Below, piece by piece: positions 36,170 to 47,331 of a stretch of DNA of 64,000 bases (positions are counted from its first letter, which is position 1; each line of letters begins with the position of its first letter). Under the pieces are notes generated by a model that did not search any database, was not told where the DNA came from, and saw only the letters and a program-made list of their open reading frames with translations. Source of the DNA: Gnetum montanum (taxonomy: Eukaryota > Streptophyta > Gnetopsida > Gnetales > Gnetaceae); contig MNCI01000986.1 in NCBI GenBank assembly GCA_015680685.1, positions 231,648 to 295,647 of the forward strand. Direction: 5' to 3'. The translations under genes were made by a program, and so were the position numbers.

Positions 36170-39100
36170 AAATTGGAAATGCATTTGCACCTATTATTCA
36201 AGCAACATCTGTGTCAAAAATCACACATGTAGAAGAACAATTGTAACAAGATCAACAATAGGCAAAGTATAGAGAAAGTGAGTGTCGAATAAGGTAACAT
36301 CAATGAGAGAATAATTAATTTCATGAAATGCATGAAGCTACAAATGTTACGAATGTACCAACAGTGGAAATGCCTTCTTTAGAACATGTTTAGTCTTTTC
36401 CAAACTTGCAAAAGACATCTACAAAAATTGCTCATGTAATACATAATTTTAATATTGTAGTTAGAAGTTTTTGAAATGCACATTCTTGCAATGTATGTAA
36501 TCAAATGTTTTTTGGCATATTATTGGATTCAACTAGAAGTAGAGGATCCACATGTAATATGTGCATTAATGAAAAGAAACAAAGTATTTTTGATAGTTTT
36601 GGTTGTGAAATCAAATAATTTTCTATTAAAAATAACATAGATCCAAGAATCCAACTACTTGTCTTAGCCTATTTAACTAAGGTTGAAGAAATGTTAATTG
36701 TAAAAATCAATCCCATATTACAAGTTACAGATGTAGTTGGTGGATAGTTCAGGTATAAGGATCACACAATTAGCTTTTCTCAGGATGTCACACAGATTAC
36801 TAAGAGACTTTCTTTTAGAATTAAAGATATCCCTTTGTTAATCTTAAGAAGAGTAGATCAAATGGTCACCAAGTATAAATTCACTGTTAACAAGAGACGG
36901 GTTTATGAAGCCTTACATTTTAAGAAGACAAATGATTTGTACTATCATGATGTGAAGATCAATATGCATGCATTAAACGATGTTGCTAATACCAGTGATG
37001 TTAACATCTTTCATCGCATTCCTTATAGTCCATTGTTAGAAAAGATTAGAGAAATGAGATTGTAGTTTAAAGGTCCTTTACTTCAAATAGATGAAGAAAA
37101 CATTATCGATAATACACATCAATTGCATCTCATCTTGGAATTGTAAGCAAGAAATTAATTGGATAAGAGCATGGATGCATAATCCATCGTTTGCAGGATT
37201 TAGATGTTGCTCAGTGGCCTTCCATGTTTGATTTTCCCATTAATGAGTTTAACATGATGGAGCTATTTACGATGGCATTTCCAAGTCCTTTTCCATAAGA
37301 AAAATGTGATTTTCTTGAATGAAGAGCTAAAGATGTTAAATTACATGAGTATGCAAAACATCTTATTCGCTACAAAGATGGTGGATTTGGATGACACAAG
37401 CATTTCAGGTAAATATTATTTCTTGATTTATTTTTTATTTTCATTATTCATAGTATTTTTTAAAAAACATTGAAACAATGATGTATGATTTATTTCTAGG
37501 TATTATATCTATAATGTCATTAGAAGGGGACAGACAATGGAATATACCTCTATATTTTTTTTAAAAAAGAAGTTTGTTGATGCACCCATAGCTGTTGAGG
37601 AACAATGAGAGAATTACATAATAATCAATCACATGCCATTGTTGACAATTTGTTGCAATATGGCACGTCCATTTGTGGTACACCATCTTATTGGAGAAAA
37701 TGTAAAGCAAAGCTAATTGACATGATGAATCAATTGGAAACACCTACTATTTTTTTTTTTACTCTAAGTGCCGTAGATCTTTATTAGCTTGAGTTGCATA
37801 ATCTAATGGAAGGAGATCCACTAGAGAACTCATTAGAACTCAAATGTTGGAGGCAAAGTAATATCATACAAAATCTACATATAGTTGTAGAGTTCGTGCA
37901 TCATTGTTACATTTCCCTTCTTAAAATAGCTTTAATGAATGAATTCCATGTCATTGACTATTGGATATGATATGAGTGGCAGCATTATGGATGTCCACAT
38001 GTGCATGGTTTCTTGTGGATACAAGGTGCTCCAAAGGTAGACAAACTCAGCCATAATGATCCTCATGTCATGTGTAGGGCAAAAGAATTTTTTAATTCAA
38101 TCACAAATGCATGGAATCCAAGATTTACAGCTAATGGACATCTAATTAATGTAAGTTCTCATTTATCTTTGAGGTTCTTTACACAAAGTTTTTTGTGTTG
38201 ATATTACTTGGAATATGCAGATCTTAATTTCTCCATTATATCTTTCAAGTTGTCTTCCCACTTAGGCTTGACATGTGAATATGTTATGTCATCCATGTGA
38301 GTTGATTGCTGAACAACTACAATGTATGGATTTGGAAATTGATTATGTTAATTTGCTTAATGCTATTCAAAGACATACTATTTGCAAACTCAATGCATGC
38401 TTACAAAAACATAATGGTAGAGAATTTTGCAAGTACCATGTTCTAATTAAATTTTTATTTCCTTACTATTTTCTTGTCATTGCATTCATTTTTATTAGTA
38501 GGTATACTTTAATTTATCTTGAATAAAAATTATATAGATATTCGACTTCCATATCTTTCAATTCTAGGTACGATGTTCCTTGGTCATTATATTTAGAATC
38601 CACTCTTTAGAAAGATTGAAAAAATAATAATGAGATTAGTTATGTTCATTGAAGAAATGATTTAAGGCTTAATGTTTATAACAGAATGATGCTTCAAACA
38701 TGGAGGGCAAATATAGACTTTTAGCGAGTAATGTCACGATATGTTGTCATAAAATATATTGCAAAATATCTAACTAAATCAAAGAATAAATTAAAATCTT
38801 TTTATGCCATGTTGCTACAAATTTTAGAGTCAAGGGATCCTCATGAGGATGCTTTATCAGTCTACAGAAGGCTCATTATAGATGCTACTACAGATAGAGA
38901 CATTAGTACCATGGAGATTTGTCACATGTTGTATGAGCTTCCTTTGGTAAACTGTAATTGTGTTTTTCACACATTGAATGTTTCTTGAGAGGTGTATAAA
39001 TAAGTTCAAATTAATTCAAATGAAACTGATTAAGGTGAGGACTACACAACTCTTATTAATATGTATCACAAATGTTTGCTTTTGATGGGGGTGTATCATT

Positions 39101-39227
39101 GTTGTAGGATTTTAAACAGTACAATTGCAACATGAAGAATAAGAATAACTCAAATTGGAATTTGCATCACCCATAGCCAGATGCTATTATGAGATATTAT
39201 CCCAAGTTTCTCATCCCATTGAAGGAA
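36170..39227 (+). pseudogene. Helitron RepHel protein, Rep half
   Basis: This is the N-terminal half of a Helitron rolling-circle transposase. In order it has a Zn-type region (CNVCNQMFF then CNMC, about 36480-36570) and a helper domain with FSQDVTQI and KYKFTVNKRRVYEAL (36780-36920). Next come FPSPFP and HEYAKHLIRY (37280-37370). The Rep catalytic HUH motif follows, in YGCPHVHGFLW (about 37980-38020), and then the tyrosine region KYIAKYLTKSK (38745-38785) and ICHMLYELPLVNC (38915-38955). At least two intron-like gaps with GT...AG ends interrupt the frame (37409-37499 and 38151-38220), and a third is likely near 38440-38567. Stops are scattered. Element 3 splits the gene after LIPLKE at 39227. 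Confidence 0.88.
39223..39227. repeat. Target site duplication AGGAA, left copy of element 3
   Basis: AGGAA precedes the LTR at 39228 and recurs at 45176-45180, just after the second LTR. It lies in Helitron coding sequence. Confidence 0.9.
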
Positions 39228-40115
39228 TGATGAGTCTTATGCTATTGGACGCGATATCGCGTATGGGATATCACAGTAGATGCAATATCGCGTATGCGAT
39301 ATCACGTACGAGATATCACAGCTGAGACGCAATATCACGTATGCGATATCACAACCTGTCTCCTCATCTATAAATAAGAATCAAGAAAACTTAGAAAGTG
39401 TGTTAAGTTTTGATTTTAGCTCTTAGTATTAAAGTAGGAACTTTCTATTAGTTTTTCCTCTCAACCCTTTCTCCCAGTGCATGCCCACAGTGTGATGATT
39501 GTAATTGTATGGCATCCTTATTCGAGTGTGACGTACTTGGACATGCACATGAATGACAATAAATATCAAGATTACTTCATCATTGTAGCATTCACTTAGC
39601 TTAATTAATTAATTAATTAATTGTTATTGTTATTCATTGCTTTCTTAGCTAATATCTCTCTACCCTTATCTCCTAGTAATGTAGAATGAGTACGACTTAA
39701 TCCCGAGCATTCAAGTGTGACTACTTGGTAACCTAGTAGTGTACTTAGGCCATGCACTTGGTAATCCCAGTGGTAGTCATGCATGAGGTCCAAGATGTGT
39801 ACAAATGATTAAGGAATGGATGCTCATCACACTTAAGCTAGCTTAGACTCTCTCTCTCTCTCTCTTCTAATTTAATTAATATTATTTTCCATCATACTTG
39901 GGAGTAGTACTAGTGTAGTAACACATCATACACCTCACTTTAGAGTAAACCATACATGACAAAGCTAATACTAGTCTAGGTGGGAAGACAGCAAACTGTG
40001 ACCTATGAGTAACTATCTAGATACCACAACTAGCCCATCTGTGGAGTTTGACCAAATCATGCGTGAAATGCTCGTATTCATATGGTTGAGTGTAGTGGTA
40101 CCTCACCACTCATCA
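39228..40115 (+). repeat. 5' LTR of element 3
   Basis: This 888-bp LTR begins TGATGAGTCTTATG and ends CACTCATCA. U3 (39241-39350) is packed with ATATCGCGTA / GCGATATCAC-type palindromic units. A TATA box follows at 39369-39376. A CT-rich microsatellite near 39849-39866 and TTAA-repeats near 39600-39622 are shared with the other LTR. Confidence 0.92.
39241..39376 (+). promoter_or_regulatory. U3 promoter: GATATC array plus TATA box
   Basis: About seven partly palindromic units centred on GATATC or ATATC occur within 110 bases, alternating GCGATATCGCGTA and CGTATGCGATATCAC forms. CTATAAATAAG follows, with the TATA box at 39369-39376. The array is shared by the 3' LTR of this element and, in degraded form, by element 1. 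Enhancer function is inferred from position only. Confidence 0.6.
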
Positions 40116-40116
40116 T

Positions 40117-40134
40117 TGGTGCTGTTGCTAGGGA
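40117..40134 (+). other. Primer binding site of element 3, tRNA-Asp type
   Basis: TGGTGCTGTTGCTAGGGA lies one base after the LTR end. It is the same tRNA-Asp type as in elements 1 and 2, with transitions. Confidence 0.8.
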
Positions 40135-40256
40135 CAGTGCTAGTTATCTAGATTAGTTATATCATACAAGGTCATTGTATAGGAATTAATGATATATCTT
40201 TTAGGAAGAAATAATTATAAAAAGTCACATACAAATTCACACACAATTTCACAATC

Positions 40257-42242
40257 ATGCCTCTCCTACAAGACTATGATAATGCCACATCTAGTGAGGC
40301 AATTCATTGGAGAACCAACAAATTACATGACAATGAAGATTGGAGTATGCAATCTGAGGTGGGGGTTTCTGATAAACATAAATGAAGGAAACATTGTCCC
40401 AATGCACGCAAGCATAACTTACTCGATGGCGATGAACCCCTACTAGCCACTACAAGCCTAACGTAAATACAAGAGGCTGTTCGAATCTCCCATAGGCATC
40501 GTAAAGAGAGCCGCCTACCTAGGCTTGATTTAAACAACTTTTCTAATTTCTCAAGAGGTTATGACTTAGATCCGCAGCAACATTTACAAGCCTTATACGA
40601 TGCCTGTGTATGGAAAAACATTAATAACGGTTGGCAAAAACTTAAGGTCTTTCCTATGACACTCGTTGGCCAAGCAAAAGTATGGTATAGATTGTTAAAA
40701 CCAAATTCAATACAATGTTGGCCAACAATGGCAGAACTCTTTAACGAAAGATATCAAACCTACACAAGAGTGTCAGCCTTAAGGAAACAAATCCAAGAGT
40801 GGAAACAAGCACAACATGAACCCTTGGACATGGCCTTGGAAAGATATTATGCACTGTTAAACAACTGTCCAAGCCATGAGTTCTCCGAGGAAAGGCTAAT
40901 GTATCATATCATTGATGGGATTCATGATGAAACAAGAGAGACCCTAGGGATGTATGCCTAAGGTCAACTATACAAACTATGAACCCATCAATTCCAAGAG
41001 CTTATCAAGCGGGTAGCAAAGGAATAAGGAGAAATGGCTAGATGGGAGAGTGTTGAAAAACATCAACGGAACTAGAATCTCAACTTAACAGAGGTCCATA
41101 ATCATAAAAAGGAGAAATCAACCTATCTCAAGGAGGAAGAACCATCTTTGCCAGTACAACAATCATTAGATGAAATCGAGGCAAAGATCAATAAGAGGCT
41201 AGAATGGATGCATAAAAAGTGTGGAAAATTTATCGACATTATTGGAGATAGAGTTTTGACAACCCGAGAAGTAGGACAAAATATCATTAGACATTCAGAA
41301 AGAAGGAATGAAGAAAATAAGAGTTCAACTACCGATCATACATATGAATGCAACATTTGCCTATACGATCACCCCAATGGTCAATGCCCAATATTCTTAC
41401 ATTTATATGAGCATTGGGAAAGCACATTACATCCAGATTTCGTAAAGAGATACTGTATTTGATCACAGTGGCAACAATCCTAGTCGTGGGGGAAACCATC
41501 CCTAAACTGGAGACACCCTTTGTATTATCTGAATCCAAATGCTTATCTAGTCCAACATCCTATTTTCCCAACTGGGTCAACATACTATATCTCGCCACAT
41601 TATCATTCTCCTCAATGCTATCAACCCATGTCCTCAACACAGCCACTACCTTGTGTACATTACACTTCTCCAAAATTTCAACATTCTCATCCTTTCCCTC
41701 CTTCTACATTGCCACAAATTGTTCCTGAAGTGTCTGCACCACTACAACAACCCACGAACGTTACTTGTGCTACTACTGCCAATAACAGTGAGAGGCCTCC
41801 TCAACATCAAAAGCATCCCTTCTTTAAACATGACCATAGGAAGGGACAACACAATTCCAAGGCCACTACATCCTTCAACTCAGCATAAGCCCAACATTGT
41901 GGTGCATCCTTCTCTTCGAACGCAACGCCTCGTGTTACTTCATCAGGGCCACCAATCAACACTCCAACAACCATATGGCCCAATAAATACAACTATGGAG
42001 AGAAAAATCCTGATCCTTGCATACCATCTTATGGTCCCAAGTATCATAATGGGTCAACTAATTATCCGGGAACCACATCTCATAAATTGCCCCACTATGC
42101 TTACTATAATCAAGTGTGTGAACCCCAATGGGGTAAGTGTGACTGAGTTTCAATATTTCCAACATGCAAGGATCCTCATCTTTCATTTATTAATCCTTGC
42201 CATCCTCAACTGTTTAATTATGGGGGATATCCCTCATTTTAA
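40257..42242 (+). pseudogene. gag of element 3, one frame with nonsense codons only
   Basis: The frame runs from an ATG at 40257 (MPLLQDYDNA) to a TAA at 42240-42242, about 661 codons, with no frameshift. The retrotransposon gag core is at 40540-40960 (QHLQALYDAC, VWYRLLKPNSIQCWP, MAELFNERYQTYTRV). The zinc knuckle at 41349-41387 is C-X2-C-X3-H-X4-C (CNICLYDHPNGQC). A Pro/Tyr/His-rich tail follows. About ten internal stops interrupt it, nearly all readable as CAA, CAG or CGA with C changed to T. Gag builds the particle that packages element RNA. Confidence 0.88.
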
Positions 42243-43639
42243 TAACAAGTAGGATTAATAAATATTTTTCATTTTCTTTAATTTTACAACTTTTTATTTT
42301 TCAATTTTTCATTTTTCAATTTCTTGTTTTATCTTTTTATCTTTTTGTCTTTTTGTCTTTTTATGTTTTTATAAGTAATCTCATCTACGAATAAACACTC
42401 ATGTGGCTCGTTGGTTCAAGTGTGTTCTATGTTATCAAGTCTTGAAATATCAATTATTTGGACAATGAGCCCATTACACCCACTCATCCATTCTACAAAT
42501 AGGAGGTTTTGTTTGAGGGTACAGTGATATTCTTAACATTCTTAAAACTTAAAATTAATTTTGTGTTCATTATACCTGGAATGAAGAAGGATGGACCAAG
42601 AGGGCATGATTAGGGTGTAACATCAAGGGGACTTGAGGATTTTCTTTGGTAACATTTGTGGGAGTTATCATGCAATGTGGTTTTACTAAAATCCTTGTAG
42701 ATCTAACAAAAAATGGGAGTAAGAGTGATCAAAAGGGCACTCAAAAATCCAATGCTATTCTAAGGGGGTCCCACTGGAAAGACATGCACCCATGCCTGAA
42801 GGTTGGCAGCTTCTCTAGATTCAACAGTCAAAAGAGAGAGAGAGAGATAAAGAAAAGAAAAGAAAAAAAAGAAAGTGCCACAAAGCAAAAATCACTCTTC
42901 CCTTGAACCAAATGCCAAGTGATTGTATTCCTTGTTACTCTGGTACTCTCATAGTCGCTCATCATGGGATGAAACAATGCGGTGTCACTGATCAGAGGAA
43001 TGGGCTTGGTCCTGATCTTGGAATGATGGGTTAATGACACCTTAATCATGCTTTACATGTAGGATTCATTGTGCCCTAGGTCAGTCACCTCATGTCCCAA
43101 TCTCTACAACCCCTTTTGTAGTCTGTTTCATCTTTCTATTCATGTAATTGTAACTCGTGTCTTGTGTAGCGTAGAATTCTTACCTCATTTCGGTGATACT
43201 TACATGTGTGTGTTTTGTAAAACTGGTATGGATTACATTTAACCCTTCTAGTGCCTACATAAATTTTAAGGTGTGGTTTTGCAAGGGCATTATAGGTTGG
43301 AACCTGCTTTGGGGAGGACTCACTTGCGTGACTTTTTCAATTTGTACTTGTCGCATACCATCACATCATCTTATACCCTCTGAGTACTTCATTGCCAAAT
43401 CTATTCTTTCCTTTGTCATAATTTTATCAAACATTCCTCAAAACCAAGTCTGTTTATGTGTCACCTAAACAAACCAAGTCTGACATTAAACTTTTAGGGC
43501 AACTTCCTTGAAAAAAATTTCTAACTCTAAAATCACACTAGCAAAGAATTTAACATTTATTAAATGAAATGAGTAAGGTATGAAATAATTGAACTTTTTT
43601 CAATAAACTTACTAATGATTGATCTTTGTGTGATTATAG
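42243..43639 (+). other. Spacer between gag and second frame of element 3
   Basis: This stretch stands where pol is found in autonomous relatives. It begins with a T-rich tract (42270-42370) like the sequence after integrase in related elements. No RT, protease or integrase motif is present in any frame. A GA-rich microsatellite lies at 42834-42872. It ends with TTATAG, acceptor-like, just before the next ATG. Confidence 0.6.
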
Positions 43640-44143
43640 ATGGCCCCTAAAAGGAGACAACAAGGAGGACCTTCTCGAGGTGCAATTGAACGACCAGGGG
43701 GAGGTAGAGGCCAAGGACTTCATGTAGAACATGCAAAGTAGGAGGCATAATCACTCAACATCCATCATGGAACTCCTATTACTACATAATCTATCCAAGA
43801 AAAAGGTGGAGAGGTCAGGGCCTAAGCCTATGAAGAGAAATGATGGCTATTCGCAGCATAACATGTTAAGGCTGATCAAGTGTTATCGCAACTTCCATGT
43901 TCATGGAAAGTGTTGACTCCATCAAACATTGGAACATCAACATGGAAGGCTCATAATCCTTGGATAGAAGAGGAGAAACATCAAGCACTTCTTTAATGGT
44001 ATCAATCTTAGAAGCTTAATCGTGTACGAAAAAGGAGAGGCACCCATAGAGGAGCCACAAATATCGGGAACCCCATGAGTTCCAGAAGTTTTATCTTTCG
44101 TGTTTGTGTCCAAATTTTGTTTAATTCTCCACTGTGGCATAAA
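43640..44143 (+). pseudogene. Second, 3' reading frame of element 3, function unknown
   Basis: An ATG at 43640 opens a frame of about 167 codons that stays in register to a TAA near 44140. Its start is basic and Gly/Arg-rich (MAPKRRQQGGPSRG, then RPGGGRGQG), the middle includes WKVLTPSNIGTSTWKAHNPW, and the end is basic (RVRKRRGTHRG). About eight internal stops are all explained by CAA, CAG or CGA with C changed to T. I do not recognise the family. Athila/Tat relatives carry an extra frame between pol and the 3' LTR, and this may be one. A captured host gene piece is the alternative. Confidence 0.5.
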
Positions 44144-44301
44144 TAAATTCCTAATCAGTCAATAATCCCATACCTATCCACTGTGGCATAAATAAATTCC
44201 TAGTCAGTCAATAATCTCATACCTATCCACTGTGTAATCAATTGAACTTGTTCCTCACTTTCTTTGACTCGAGGACGAGTTGTTATTCAGTCATGGGGGT
44301 A

Positions 44302-45175
44302 TGATGAGTTGTGTGCTATTGGTCATGATATCACATACGTGATATCACAACTGATGCGATATCACGTACACGATATCACAGATGAGACGCAATATCTCAA
44401 CCTATCTCGTCATCTATAAATAAGAGGTAGGAAGACTTAGAAAGTGTGTTAAGTTTTGATTTTAGCTCTTAGTGTTAAAGTAGGGACTTTCTGTCAGTTT
44501 TTCCTTTCAACCCTTTCTCCTAGTGCATGCCTACAATGTGATGATTGTAATTGTATGACATCCTTATTTGAGTGTGATGTACTTGGACATGCACATGACC
44601 CACAATAAAGATTGAGATTACTTCATCATTGTAGCATTCACTTAGCTTAATTATTTAATTAATTAATTGTTATTGTTATTGTTATTCATTGCTTTCTTAG
44701 CTAATATCTCTCTACCCTTATCTCCTAGTAACGCGGAATGAGTACAACTTAATCACGAGCATTCAAGTGTGACTACTTGGTAACCTAGTAGCATACTTAG
44801 GCCATGCGCTTGGTAATCCCATTGGCAGTCATGCACAAGGTCCAAGACATGTACGAATGATTAAGGAACAGATGCTCATCGCACTTAAGCTAGCTTAGAC
44901 TCTCTTTCTCTCTCTCTCTCTCTCTCCTAGTTTAATTAATATTATTTTCCATCATACTCAGGAGTAGTACTAGTGCAGAAACACATCATACACCTCACTT
45001 TGGACTAAACCATATGTGACAAAGCTAATACTAGTCCAGGTGGGAAGATAGCGAATTGTGACCTATGAGTAACTGTCTAGATACCACAACTAGCCTGTTT
45101 GTGGAGTTCGACTGGATCGTGCGTGAAATGCTCGTGTTCGTATGGTTGAGTGTAGGGGTACCTTGCCACTCATCA
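44302..45175 (+). repeat. 3' LTR of element 3
   Basis: This 874-bp LTR begins TGATGAGTTGTG and ends CACTCATCA, with a TATA box at 44415-44422. Compared with the 5' LTR it lacks part of the GATATC array and has a longer CT run (about 44900-44927). The target copy AGGAA follows at 45176. Confidence 0.92.
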
Positions 45176-46975
45176 AGGAAGGTAAATAAAAATGAATTGA
45201 ATACTATTGGACTATGTTTTTGTTACATTATTCGTTTAGAGATGTGAAGTGAGATCTTGGTTCTAATGATGATGAGATTGAAATGAAGTGGTTGTCCATT
45301 CAACATCTATATGTAGCATCAGAGATTAATACTAAAGAAGAATTCCAACAAGCTTTGGAGGAAGAAAGATGATTTGTAGATGTAACTCCCTAGGTGCAAG
45401 ATCATAGAGAATATGATTTTAAAATCTTCAATTGTCATCTATTATCAACAAGTCATTTTTAGAGAATAGAATTAGAGATGCTTAGCCTACAAGATGTTGA
45501 TAGGATGCATGATTAGTGTTACAGAATCCTAGAGAGGATGTTGCAAAATTTACTACAAGCTTTATTGCTAGCAATAAATCATCTTGGTCCATGATTGTCA
45601 TTGATTATGACTATAGTGCCTATGATTTTGATAAGCTGGGTGCTAAGCAAAAGAAATGCTACAATAAAATTGTAGGGCACATTATGTTTTCACAGTCAAT
45701 GGATGAAGTTATTTCTCCTTTACGAACTATTATCCAAGGAACAGTTGGTATGCGAAAGTCATTTCTCATCGGCACACTTCATAATTCTTTCATAAAATAC
45801 TACTATGAAAAACATAATGCTTTACTTGTTATGGAATCCACAGGAGCTACTGCATTTAACATTAATGCATCAACCATTCATTCTAGCTTGAGCATTAGAA
45901 TATGTGCCTATAAAGAACTCTCTTTCTCTACAAAGATAAGTATACAACATCGACTATCACAAGTAAGATATAGAATAATTGATAAAATGAGTTTTGTGGG
46001 AGGAAGATTATTACAGAGCATTGATAGATGACTGAGAGAAATTTTTCCGAGCATCACAATGAAGTTTTGCAGGAAGATTAGTTATACTAATATATGATTT
46101 GGATAATCTTCCTCCTATGCTTGATGTTGTGCCTTATGCATCTAAGAATCTAAATATTGTAGGGGTTTGGCAATCGTTTGATACCTTTGTTGTTTTAGAT
46201 GTAGTTTATTATCAATATGATGCAATTTATTATCAATCTAGAACTAATCCTCAATAACATAGATTAAGGGAAGTATTGATGCATATTAGAGATGGAATAA
46301 GCCATGATAAAGATTATAATTTCTTGGCTGCTCGAATGAATCTTCCATCCACTTTGAGTGGATTAGATGGTTTTGAAGAATCAATGCATTTGTATGATAC
46401 AGAGGATAAAGTCTAATCACACAATAAGAAGATGTGGAAAAAAATGTAGAGACCTATTGCTATGTGTGTAGTAGATAGAGATCCCTATAGATTTAGAATC
46501 TCAAATGATGACAACGATGATATTGAGCGATTTTTGCTTATATGTGAAGGTGCAAGGGTTACGCTCACAGTTAACCTTTGGCCTGAAGTAGGATTGGTGA
46601 CTGGTGCACTTGGCATGATTCATAGTATTATGTGTCATTTAAATAAATAGCCACTTGCATTACCATCATACATTGTTGTTGATTTTGACTCCTACATTGG
46701 ATGTCCCTTTGATAATGGTAATCCTCATCATGTGCCAATTAAACCTGTGGTTCAAGGACCATTGTGTCAGTTACCGTTACAATTGGCATGGGCCATAACT
46801 ATTCATACATTTCAAGGAATGACACCAGATAAGGTTGCTATCGACATTGGTTTAAGAGAAGTTATAGGTCTAACATTTGTTGCATTATTTAGAGTCAAAA
46901 CCATTGACTCTTTGAAGATTGATCCTCATTTCTATGTGTAGAGATATAAAAAGATTTCAAATATTAAACATCTCC
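45176..46975 (+). pseudogene. Helitron RepHel protein, helicase half
   Basis: This is the continuation of the Rep half after element 3. It is a PIF1-type helicase with QKKCYNKIV, then a Walker A block IIQGTVGMRKSFLIG (about 45730-45770) where the family has GTAGTGKS. ATAFNINASTIHSSLSI follows, then a Walker B region IIDKMSFVGGRLL where the family has IIDEMSF. The C-terminal blocks are LICEGARVTLTVNLW (46530-46575), LQLAWAITIHTFQGMT (46770-46820) and IDPHFYV at 46941. Loss of the Walker Gly-Thr and the Walker B Glu, plus stops, make it inactive. The start copy AGGAA is the duplicated target of element 3. Confidence 0.88.
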
Positions 46976-47331
46976 ATAATAGAATTGCAAAGGAAATTTT
47001 TTTTTCTCAATTAGAGGATTAGACATATTGAGTTTGTAGTTATCACTATATTTTGCCTATTCCTCAATTGTATTCTACACCTCTACAATGTTTGTTGTAT
47101 TAATTGTGCAATGTATTTCTTAATCAATATATACAAAATATATAAATTTTTATTTCTACCAATTTATGTTTACTAGTATATATTATTTGGTATGGAAATA
47201 GTAATATTATTTAAATAGTTCTAATAATATTTTAACAACTTGGACATTTATAACAATGATAATTGATAATGACAAAACTTAAAAACTTAAACAAATAATA
47301 AAATTCTACTAATAGCCCATGAAACTACTCC
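46976..47331. other. AT-rich 3' flank of the Helitron
   Basis: The Helitron terminus (hairpin and CTRR end) should lie here or slightly beyond, but no convincing terminus was recognised by eye. Confidence 0.4.

Larger units (their letters stand above)
39228..45175 (+). mobile_element. Non-autonomous gag-only gypsy element (TR-GAG type), element 3
   Basis: This 5948-bp plus-strand element has two LTRs (888 and 874 bp), a 5-bp target duplication, a tRNA-Asp-type primer site, a complete gag frame and a second, 3' frame. It has no protease, RT, RNase H or integrase. The purine-rich tract CATGGGGGTA abuts the 3' LTR. Gag is related to that of elements 1 and 2, so pol would have to come from an autonomous relative. 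It interrupts a Helitron and is therefore younger than it. Confidence 0.92.

Noticed and set aside
39241-39350. GATATC array as a CRISPR-like repeat
   Set aside because: The units are short, overlapping and palindromic without uniform spacers, and lie in a plant LTR promoter.
41653-42252. 199-codon frame overlapping gag of element 3
   Set aside because: It is out of register with the gag frame, which carries the family motifs and the expected Pro-rich tail. It is a shadow.
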